Source: Dehalococcoidales bacterium (GTDB lineage Bacteria > Chloroflexota > Dehalococcoidia > Dehalococcoidales > RBG-16-60-22). From it: a stretch of DNA of 19,195 bases. The translations under genes and the position numbers were made by a program. How positions within the stretch are numbered: position 1 is the first letter of the stretch; each line of letters starts with the position of its first letter. The notes below the pieces were generated by a model that was not told the DNA's origin, did no database searches, and saw only the letters and a program-made list of their open reading frames with translations. The stretch covers positions 1 to 19,195 of the forward strand of contig JAUVXN010000014.1 of NCBI GenBank assembly GCA_030603605.1. The letters run 5' to 3'. Below, one piece after another: positions 7,636 to 13,234 of this stretch.

Positions 7636-8789
7636 TCTGTTTTCGCCCTTCTCTTCCTGAGTTCAATGGCGATAGCATTTCTCAAGACCTGATTAGAACC
7701 TTCATATATCTGGGAGATTTTGGCATCTCGCATCATTTTCTCGAGGGGGTAATCCCTCATGTAGCCAGCACCACCGCAAATCTGAACGGCGTCAGTGGTT
7801 ACCTTCATAGCAACATCCGAGGCAAAGACCTTAGCCATGGCCGATTCCTCAGTAACTTTCTTTGCCCCGCTGTCAACCGTCCTGGCGGCAGCGTAAACTA
7901 ACGCCCTGGCGGCTTCAACCTGGGTAGCCATGTCAGCCAGGATGTCCTGGACTACCGGAAGGGAAATCAGGGGCTGCCCAAACTGGATACGCTGTCGTGT
8001 GTAGTCTACGGCGGTTTCCAACGCTCCTTGAGCTACTCCCAATGCTTGAGCCCCTATCCCCGGACGTGATTTGTCAAAGAGTTTCATCGCCATGATAAAC
8101 CCGGCGCCCTCCTTGCCAATCAAATTCTCTTCGGGGACCAGGCAGTTCCGAAAAATCAGCTCCCTTGTGGAAGAAGCACGAATACCCATTTTCCTCTCTT
8201 TTTTACCGAAAGAAAAGCCTGGTGTATCCTTCTCCACCAACAAAGCGCTGGCGCCACGGGCACCTTTAGTTTTATCGGTCAAGGCAATAACGGTATATAT
8301 CTCGGCTTCACCGCCATTGGTGATGTATTGTTTAGTACCATTAAGCACATAGCCACCTTCAGCTCTTTCCGCAGTTGTCTTTATGGCGCCGGCATCACTG
8401 CCCGCCGTTGGCTCAGTCAGAGCGAAGGCAGTGAGCCTCTTGCCACTGGCAATATCAGGGAGATACTTCTGCTTCTGTTCTTCAGTGCCGTAATCCACCA
8501 GGGTAAAACAGCCCAGAGAACTAGCCGCATAGCTAACCGCCACGGCACTGCATACCCGGCTCAGCTCTTCCACAATCAGACACAGTTCCAGGCAGCCACC
8601 GCCCAACCCCTCATATTCTTCCGGGATAAAGACACGAAACATGTCAGCATCAGCCAGGTCTTTCATTATCGCCCAGGGGAACTCTTCTTTCTCATCAAGC
8701 TCCGCCCGAACCGGCAGGATTCTTTCCTCAGCAATTCTTCTGACCAAGCTCTTGATCGTTTTTTGCTGCTCACTTAAGAAATACTCCAA
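7632..8789 (-). CDS. Acyl-CoA dehydrogenase (short-chain/Bcd-like)
   Basis: This 385-residue protein is a full-length acyl-CoA dehydrogenase. The FAD/substrate signature FALTEPTAGSD is at residues 122-132, ITNGG at 156-160, and the catalytic base is E363 in QIYEGSNQVLRN, the position used by short-chain and butyryl-CoA dehydrogenases. It would oxidise a saturated acyl-CoA, or run in reverse as an enoyl-CoA reductase, with EtfAB as the electron partner. The start is TTG at 8789, with GGGAG 7 nt upstream. It is the first gene of the acd-etfB-etfA-methyltransferase operon. Chain-length preference cannot be read reliably; the SRPGIGAQALG segment near 241-251 is shared by many fermentative and aromatic-acid ACADs. 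Confidence 0.93.
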   Translation of the reverse strand: MEYFLSEQQKTIKSLVRRIAEERILPVRAELDEKEEFPWAIMKDLADADMFRVFIPEEYEGLGGGCLELCLIVEELSRVCSAVAVSYAASSLGCFTLVDYGTEEQKQKYLPDIASGKRLTAFALTEPTAGSDAGAIKTTAERAEGGYVLNGTKQYITNGGEAEIYTVIALTDKTKGARGASALLVEKDTPGFSFGKKERKMGIRASSTRELIFRNCLVPEENLIGKEGAGFIMAMKLFDKSRPGIGAQALGVAQGALETAVDYTRQRIQFGQPLISLPVVQDILADMATQVEAARALVYAAARTVDSGAKKVTEESAMAKVFASDVAMKVTTDAVQICGGAGYMRDYPLEKMMRDAKISQIYEGSNQVLRNAIAIELRKRRAKTE

Positions 8790-8937
8790 TAGAATGCTCC
8801 CTTCTCCCCATTGAGTGACCCGCCACGGTTAGTTAAAACACATTTCAATAATTACGGTATTAAACTTGGTAATTGGTATTCCTTGGCGGTTACCTCAGAG
8901 GATATTCCAGAAGTTGTTAATTAAAGTCAAGTTACTA

Positions 8938-8968
8938 ATTATAAGCAGAGGCACACACTTACTGTCAA
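8938..8968 (-). promoter_or_regulatory. Promoter of the acyl-CoA dehydrogenase/Etf operon
   Basis: On the minus strand a perfect TTGACA (8963-8968) and a perfect TATAAT (8938-8943) are separated by 19 nt. The 19-nt spacer is long, so activity may depend on an activator. The predicted leader to the TTG start is about 140 nt. Between 8790 and 8937 the sequence is AT-rich, with repeated TTGG/GGTAAT-type short words (8868-8890) that could be operator half-sites, but no clear symmetric operator could be defined. Confidence 0.55.
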
Positions 8969-8995
8969 GCTGACTGGCAATAATAAGATTGTTTA

Positions 8996-9082
8996 GCAAC
9001 CTATCCCCCTGACCCCCTTCCCTTAATAAGGGAAGGGGGATAAAGGTCCTTCAGCCGAAGGACTCTTCGAGGGGTGGGTTGC
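8996..9082. repeat. Nested-hairpin interspersed repeat, copy C (inverted relative to A)
   Basis: A 27-nt palindrome with a one-base centre (13-nt arms 9013-9025 and 9027-9039) is followed by the hairpin GTCCTTC-AGCC-GAAGGAC (9046-9063). The reverse complement of 9028-9078 matches copy A 2998-3048 at 45 of 51 positions. The element is bounded by GCAACC (8996-9001) and GGTTGC (9077-9082), with adjacent ATCCCC and GGGGTG extending the inverted arms imperfectly. It lies in the divergent intergenic region between the acyl-CoA dehydrogenase operon and the RAM-domain gene and could act as a transcriptional insulator. No coding potential is seen. Confidence 0.8.
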
Positions 9083-9132
9083 CACATAAAATATTAAAGG
9101 GTGAGGTTAATAAACAACCTTAGCAAAATACC

Positions 9133-9161
9133 TTGACATATAATATCGCTGTGCTTATACT
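9133..9161 (+). promoter_or_regulatory. Near-consensus promoter of the RAM-domain gene
   Basis: A perfect TTGACA (9133-9138) is followed after 17 nt by TATACT (9156-9161), five of six matches to the -10 consensus. The predicted start is around 9168, giving a short leader of about 30 nt to the ATG at 9198. This is one of the strongest-looking promoters in the window and implies substantial expression of a 76-residue protein. Confidence 0.75.
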
Positions 9162-9197
9162 ACAAATTGGCAAACACGGCGGAAGGGGGTAAATTCA

Positions 9198-9428
9198 ATG
9201 GCAGCAAAGGCATTCGTTCTAATTGAGACGGCCGTTGGTAGAAGCAAGGAGGTGGTGACTACCCTCAGGAAATTGGAGGGGGTGAATTCAGTTGATACGG
9301 TGACCGGGCCCTATGATATTATTGCTATTGTAGAAAGAGAAACCCTGAATGATATTGGTGACCTGGTTACCGGGAAGATTCACCCTATCGCTGGCATTTC
9401 CAGAACAGTGACCTGCCTGGCAATATAG
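9198..9428 (+). CDS. Stand-alone RAM (Lrp/AsnC ligand-binding) domain protein
   Basis: This 76-residue protein consists only of the RAM domain (regulation of amino-acid metabolism) found at the C-terminus of Lrp/AsnC regulators. The beta-alpha-beta-beta-alpha-beta pattern is visible: a first strand AKAFVLIETA, a helix with VVTTLRKLEGV, a strand SVDTVTGPYDIIAIVE (the GPYDIIA motif is diagnostic), a helix, and a final strand ISRTVTCLA. There is no helix-turn-helix, so it cannot bind DNA by itself; such proteins form oligomers that bind amino acids or related small molecules. The ATG has a strong AAGGGGG ribosome-binding site. It is transcribed alone; its stop is one base from the convergent ispH stop. 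Confidence 0.88.
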   Translation: MAAKAFVLIETAVGRSKEVVTTLRKLEGVNSVDTVTGPYDIIAIVERETLNDIGDLVTGKIHPIAGISRTVTCLAI

Positions 9429-9429
9429 A

Positions 9430-10269
9430 CTACGCCTTTAGCTTCATCAATACTTCATTTACCGTCTGCTCAGCGGTGGAAGCGCCGGCAGTTATACCTA
9501 TATAGCGTTTACCTTGAAGCCAAGAGGGCTGAATTTCACCGGCGGTTTCAACAAGGTATGTTTCGGTAGCCAGAGAACATAACTCAGCAAGACGATTAGT
9601 GTTGGCGCTGTTTCGCCCACCGATAACAAGCATTAAGTCCACTCTATTGGCTAATTTGAGAGCGGCTGCCTGTCGTTCTCTAATATCGTGACATATGGTA
9701 TCAATAATCCGCAGCTCAGAGTCCCTGGTAAAGGCAGAATCAATAAGCTTCTTTACAAATTCGGTAAAATGAGCCGGTATCTGGGTCGTCTGAGACAGAA
9801 TCCCCCAGCGACGGGGTAGATGGTCAAGTGCGCCGATGAACTTCTCATCTAAGGTAGCTATTCCTCTACCCTTAGTCCAGCCAAGAATACCCTTAACCTC
9901 AGGGTGGTCGGCATCACCGTATATAACCACAAAAAAGCCGGAGTCAGCCAATCTCCGGGCTACAATCTGGGCGCGGCGAACGAAGGGGCAGGTGATACTA
10001 ATGATGTCAATATGGCGGGCTCGAATCTCCTCCTCCAATTGCGAGCTTATCCCGTGAGAGCTAGTGGCTACAGCGTCACCCTGTATATCCTTCACATCCT
10101 TGACCACCCTAACCCCAATCTCAGCTAAGCTCTGCATCACCTGCTGGTTATGCACCACCGACCCCAATGTTTCCACCCCGCCCCGCTCCCGGGCAACCTT
10201 TTCCAAAATATTGACGGCTCGCCTGACCCCGAAGCAAAATCCTATTTTGCCCGCTTTTTCAATTTTCAT
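9430..10269 (-). CDS. ispH: 4-hydroxy-3-methylbut-2-enyl diphosphate reductase
   Basis: This 279-residue protein is the [4Fe-4S] enzyme for the last step of the MEP isoprenoid pathway, reducing HMBPP to IPP and DMAPP. The three cluster cysteines are C12 (GFCFGV), C94 (TCPFV) and C193 (TICHD). Substrate-binding residues are present: H40 in VVHN, H72 in SSHG, H122 and E124 in GDADHPEVKG, T161 in SQTTQ, and the GGRNSANT segment at 217-224. It is a single-domain form without an S1 fusion. Its ATG overlaps the plsC stop (ATGA, 10266-10269), so translation is coupled. The pairing of isoprenoid and phospholipid genes suggests membrane-lipid supply. Confidence 0.96.
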   Translation of the reverse strand: MKIEKAGKIGFCFGVRRAVNILEKVARERGGVETLGSVVHNQQVMQSLAEIGVRVVKDVKDIQGDAVATSSHGISSQLEEEIRARHIDIISITCPFVRRAQIVARRLADSGFFVVIYGDADHPEVKGILGWTKGRGIATLDEKFIGALDHLPRRWGILSQTTQIPAHFTEFVKKLIDSAFTRDSELRIIDTICHDIRERQAAALKLANRVDLMLVIGGRNSANTNRLAELCSLATETYLVETAGEIQPSWLQGKRYIGITAGASTAEQTVNEVLMKLKA

Positions 10270-10916
10270 ATTTTCCCAGTTTTCTTCCCAGTATAATTTC
10301 CCCTGTATTCTGTGGGGAGAAGCTCGGCGATGTGCTCCATTACGGAATCAGTGAACTCGGCAAGCTTTACCTTGGTCAATCTACCATCCACCGGAGGTAG
10401 ATAGAAAGGATAGCCAATGCTAATTGTTATCTGAGGACGACGAAGCCACCAGGCCTTACCCTTAATATTCTCCGTTCCGGTAATACCCACAGGAAGGATA
10501 GGAACACCACTACGTGAGGCGATTAGCGCCGGGCCAGAGAAAGCCGACCGCAATTGGGTATTTTTACTTCTCTGTCCCTCGGGGAAGGCGATTAAAGCCA
10601 GACCCCGTGCCAGCGACTGCTCTGCCCAGCGTAACGCTCCCCTATCCAGTCGTCCCCGGCGTACCGGAAATGCCCCAAGTTTGCGCAGAAAGCAGGCAAT
10701 TAATCGATAACGAAATAGCTCCTCTTTAGCTAAAAACACTACTTTTCGACCAAGACTAACACCAACTATAGGCGGGTCAGTCAGATTGATATGATTGGCT
10801 ACCACCAGCAGGGGGCCGTGGTTGGGGATGTTCTCTCTACCCTTTACCCGCCGGTGAGTCAGGAGAAGCAGTAAAGTCTTTACCACTACTCTACCCACGT
10901 AAAAGAGCCAAGACAA
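10266..10916 (-). CDS. plsC: 1-acyl-sn-glycerol-3-phosphate acyltransferase (PlsC family)
   Basis: This is a lysophosphatidic-acid acyltransferase family member. The HX4D catalytic motif lies in NHINLTD (H42, D47) and the phosphate-binding block is FPEGQRS at 111-117, a variant of FPEGTRS. A short hydrophobic N-terminal stretch (KTLLLLLT) would place it at the membrane. The frame can be extended to a GTG at 10958, but a promoter (-10 at 10947-10952) overlaps those codons. A GGAGG ribosome-binding site (10923-10927) stands six bases before a TTG at 10914-10916, so I chose that TTG; the product is 216 residues starting MSWLFYVG. The longer 230-residue form is less likely. It would convert lysophosphatidate to phosphatidate, and it is cotranscribed with ispH. 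Confidence 0.87.
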   Translation of the reverse strand: MSWLFYVGRVVVKTLLLLLTHRRVKGRENIPNHGPLLVVANHINLTDPPIVGVSLGRKVVFLAKEELFRYRLIACFLRKLGAFPVRRGRLDRGALRWAEQSLARGLALIAFPEGQRSKNTQLRSAFSGPALIASRSGVPILPVGITGTENIKGKAWWLRRPQITISIGYPFYLPPVDGRLTKVKLAEFTDSVMEHIAELLPTEYRGNYTGKKTGKI

Positions 10917-10946
10917 TACCTGCCTCCACAGAAAGACTATTTGCCA

Positions 10947-10975
10947 ATTATACCCCACAGCTAAAAGTAAGACAA
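10947..10975 (-). promoter_or_regulatory. Promoter of the plsC-ispH operon
   Basis: On the minus strand TTGTCT (10970-10975) and a perfect TATAAT (10947-10952) are separated by the optimal 17 nt. The predicted start falls near 10940, about 25 nt before the TTG start at 10916. It helps decide the plsC start, since the GTG at 10958 would not be transcribed from here. Confidence 0.65.
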
Positions 10976-11032
10976 ATTAGACTGTTGCGAAATGCCCAGC
11001 AGTGGGTTGATTTAAATAGGATAAAAATATTT

Positions 11033-11079
11033 TTGACAAGGGGTATTGACAAGGTGCTATAATAATATTATAATAATAT
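11033..11079 (+). promoter_or_regulatory. Duplicated consensus promoter of the toxin-antitoxin operon
   Basis: A perfect TTGACA (11046-11051) and a perfect TATAAT (11069-11074) are separated by exactly 17 nt. Both boxes are duplicated: TTGACAAGG occurs at 11033-11041 and 11046-11054, and the 11-mer TATAATAATAT occurs head-to-tail at 11058-11068 and 11069-11079. The upstream pair has a 19-nt spacer. The predicted start is near 11081. A consensus-strength promoter beside an operator is typical of tightly autorepressed toxin-antitoxin genes. Confidence 0.8.
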
Positions 11080-11088
11080 GTAGTAAAA

Positions 11089-11109
11089 ATGTTACAATTA
11101 TTGTAACAT
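11089..11109. promoter_or_regulatory. Perfect palindromic operator in the toxin-antitoxin leader
   Basis: ATGTTACAAT and its exact complement ATTGTAACAT flank a single central T, giving a perfect 21-bp palindrome about 9-29 nt after the predicted transcription start. It is itself bracketed by two copies of TATGTAGTAAAA (11077-11088 and 11113-11124), 36 bp apart. The likely ligand is the Phd-like antitoxin encoded just downstream, alone or in complex with toxin. As RNA it could also form a 10-bp hairpin just upstream of the ribosome-binding site. Confidence 0.75.
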
Positions 11110-11136
11110 AATTATGTAGTAAAAGGCGGTGTAATT

Positions 11137-11589
11137 ATGGTTAGCACTATATTTTCGGATATTATTGTAAGCCCTACAGACTTAAGAAAAAATCAAAAAT
11201 TGTTTCTAGACGGAGCTTACGATAAGCCAATAACAGTGAAATATGGCCATAAACAATTAGCGATTTTAAGGCGTGAACAAGTTAATCATATGATTATGGT
11301 GCACTATTATGCAGACTTAGTTGTTAGATACTGTCAGGAAATACAGAATCGAAAGAGGGAGAGTGTTGTTTTCCCTTGGATGGATACTCTGGATGATGAG
11401 GAAAGACAGGAATTCCTTAATGAATTATTGGTTGAATTTAGGAACTGCAGTGAAAGAAATAATTGGTCTCGTCTAGCACAATTATTGGATGAGTGGAAGG
11501 CAACAGCTGAAGCAAAGCGCAATCCTGAGATTATTAAGCTAATGCAGAATATAGACAGCCCCAGAGAATATGTCGTACTCGACAGCTAA
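11137..11589 (+). CDS. Phd/YefM-like antitoxin with extended C-terminus
   Basis: This is a 150-residue protein. Residues about 9-50 fit the Phd/YefM N-terminal fold: IIVSPTDLRKNQKLFLDGA followed by KPITVKYGHKQLAILRREQ, matching the typical 'S-x-T-x-L-R-x-N ... L ... P-I-x-x-x-x-G' layout of DNA-binding antitoxins. The C-terminal half is charged and helical (LDDEERQEFLNELLVEF and WSRLAQLLDEWKATAEAKRNPEI), suitable for wrapping and neutralising a toxin. The length exceeds the usual 80-90 residues of Phd, so this is an extended variant. The ATG has AAGGCGGT six bases upstream, one mismatch from the ideal. It overlaps the downstream toxin frame by 20 nt. The gene is AT-rich relative to its surroundings, consistent with a mobile origin. 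Confidence 0.72.
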   Translation: MVSTIFSDIIVSPTDLRKNQKLFLDGAYDKPITVKYGHKQLAILRREQVNHMIMVHYYADLVVRYCQEIQNRKRESVVFPWMDTLDDEERQEFLNELLVEFRNCSERNNWSRLAQLLDEWKATAEAKRNPEIIKLMQNIDSPREYVVLDS

Positions 11590-11866
11590 AAGACCTGGCA
11601 AATATCAGATAAAGTTGGAAAAGTCTTCAGCAGAAGGGGGCTGGCATTCACTTGAAGAAGAATTCCCCGGTGCAATGAAAAGGTGTCGTCAGTTTCTTGA
11701 AGAAATGCCTACCAACTTCTTTATGTCTCACGGTAAGGCCAAAAGGCTTAAGGGGAAATTGAAATGGTTGTCACAGTATGATGTAACGGATTCTGCACGT
11801 GTAAGATATTGGGTTGATAAGAATGATAAAATTGTATACGTTGAATACGCTGGACTCCATCCGTAA
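11570..11866 (+). CDS. Putative RelE/ParE-superfamily toxin
   Basis: This 98-residue basic protein starts inside the antitoxin gene (20-nt overlap), the usual coupling of a type II toxin-antitoxin pair. Sequence features that fit the RelE/ParE fold are a helical N-terminal half (EEEFPGAMKRCRQFLEEMP), a basic middle (KAKRLKGKLKWL) and a C-terminal beta segment DSARVRYWVDKNDKIVYVEYAGLHP, in which the R-YWV...YVEYAG-HP pattern resembles the last strands of RelE-like RNases. I cannot prove catalytic residues by eye; K, R and the terminal H are candidates. No independent ribosome-binding site is evident beyond AGAGA. The assignment rests on size, gene order, overlap and motif resemblance. Confidence 0.62.
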   Translation: MSYSTAKRPGKYQIKLEKSSAEGGWHSLEEEFPGAMKRCRQFLEEMPTNFFMSHGKAKRLKGKLKWLSQYDVTDSARVRYWVDKNDKIVYVEYAGLHP

Positions 11867-12005
11867 TTCAATGAGCAAAACCAATAAATACCTTACTGCA
11901 CACAACGTCCAGGCGACTGTGGGAATGCTAAAGCTACAGCTTGCGTCACAATTATTGGTAGGGGACTATGAACGGTTACTTTGTAAATGCGGTCTTTTAG
12001 TAAAC

Positions 12006-13145
12006 TTACCTTTTCATCCCACAGAGGAATAACCGAATGGCGCGTTCGGCGGCATCAGTGACCAAGCTTTCCGCTTCGGCCATAGACTGACTGAGGCTTA
12101 TGGGGCCAGGGGCAATGCTGAGAACAGCATCTATGCCATGCTGGTAGACTACCCGGCAATCATCGGCTACCTCACCAGCGATGGCAATAACCGGTAAGCC
12201 AAACTCCTTGGCTTTTCTGGCAACACCGGTCGGTACCTTGCCGTAAGCCGTCTGGCTATCAATCTTACCCTCGGCGGTGAAAACAAGGTCAGCATCTTTT
12301 AAGTTGTCAACAAGGCCACTTGTCTGGATGACAACGTCTATGCCAGGTATCACCTTAGCCTTGAGAAAGGCAATAAGCCCAGCACCCAAACCTCCGGCGG
12401 CTCCTGCCCCGGGTACATTCTTGACCTCCACACCGAGGTCTCTTTGAATAACGTCGGCGTAGTGAGTCAGCGCCGCATCAAGCTGCGCCACCATCTGGGG
12501 AGTGGCTCCCTTCTGGGGTCCATAGACGGCAGATGCTCCCTGAGCACCACAAAGAGGATTGGTGACGTCAGAGGCTATCAGGACCTCACTGTTGGCCAGC
12601 CGGGCATCCAGAGTGGTAACATCAATGCGCTTCAGGTTAGCCAGTGCGGCTCCGCCGAAAGGCAGGGCTGCCCCTTTGGAATCCACTAATTTAGCACCCA
12701 GGGCTTGAGCCATCCCGGCACCGCCATCATTGGTGGCACTGCCGCCGATGCCAATAATCAGCTTCCGACAGCCACTCTCAAGTGCAGCCAGGATTAGCTC
12801 GCCGGTGCCATAGGTAGTAGTTACTAACGGGTTGCGCTTCTCCGTCGGGACCAAGGGAAGGCCAGAGGCAGCCGCCATCTCAATAACCCCGGTTACTTTG
12901 TCGCTCAGAAGTCCCCAGTGTGCGGTGACACGTCCCCCCAGCGGGCCAGTTACCTCTTTTGTCATTATTTTTCCCCCGGTGGCATCAACGAGAGCCTGCA
13001 CTGTTCCCTCACCACCATCAGCCATTGGCTTTATGATGGTCACCGCATCGGGGAGGACGCGTTTAATTCCGCTAACGATAGCCTGGGCTACCTGGAGAGC
13101 GCTGAGGTTTCCTTTGAAACCCTGCGGGGCAATGACAATCTTCAA
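12006..13145 (-). CDS. Glycerate 2-kinase (GarK/GlxK family)
   Basis: This 379-residue protein has the full length of the GarK/GlxK glycerate kinase family, which phosphorylates D-glycerate with ATP to 2-phosphoglycerate. Signatures are APQGFKGNLSALQVA at residues 6-20, PMADGGEGT at 40-48, and the GIGGSATNDGGAGMAQALG glycine-rich block at 132-150. The start is TTG at 13145, with GGAG eight bases upstream. It lies 89 nt downstream of the GlcF-type gene on the same strand and would link 2-hydroxyacid oxidation (glycolate/glycerate) to lower glycolysis. It converges on the toxin gene, leaving a 139-nt gap (11867-12005) with no recognised gene. Confidence 0.93.
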   Translation of the reverse strand: MKIVIAPQGFKGNLSALQVAQAIVSGIKRVLPDAVTIIKPMADGGEGTVQALVDATGGKIMTKEVTGPLGGRVTAHWGLLSDKVTGVIEMAAASGLPLVPTEKRNPLVTTTYGTGELILAALESGCRKLIIGIGGSATNDGGAGMAQALGAKLVDSKGAALPFGGAALANLKRIDVTTLDARLANSEVLIASDVTNPLCGAQGASAVYGPQKGATPQMVAQLDAALTHYADVIQRDLGVEVKNVPGAGAAGGLGAGLIAFLKAKVIPGIDVVIQTSGLVDNLKDADLVFTAEGKIDSQTAYGKVPTGVARKAKEFGLPVIAIAGEVADDCRVVYQHGIDAVLSIAPGPISLSQSMAEAESLVTDAAERAIRLFLCGMKR

Positions 13146-13182
13146 GGGTGTCGCTCCATTTCAGCAAAGTTGGGAAAGATAA

Positions 13183-13224
13183 CCTATCCTAGTATTGGGC
13201 GGGTAATTGGCTCCAATGGATAGG
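13183..13224. other. Inverted repeat between the GlcF-type gene and the glycerate kinase gene
   Basis: CCTATCC (13183-13189) pairs with GGATAGG (13218-13224), and a second small palindrome ATTGG-CT-CCAAT (13206-13217) sits inside. On the transcribed minus strand it would form a branched hairpin in the 89-nt spacer. There is no U-tract, so it is more likely an mRNA-processing or stability element than a terminator. Confidence 0.4.
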
Positions 13225-13234
13225 CTGAGTTTAC

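Noticed and set aside
8328..8777. 149-codon plus-strand frame opposite the acyl-CoA dehydrogenase gene
   Set aside because: It lies wholly within a well-supported conserved gene on the other strand and has low-complexity, non-domain-like content.
11814..12032. Open frame of 72 codons (or 53 from the ATG at 11871) in the gap after the toxin gene
   Set aside because: No ribosome-binding site, overlap with the toxin end and with the glycerate kinase end, and no recognisable domain. The gap 11867-12005 is treated as non-coding.
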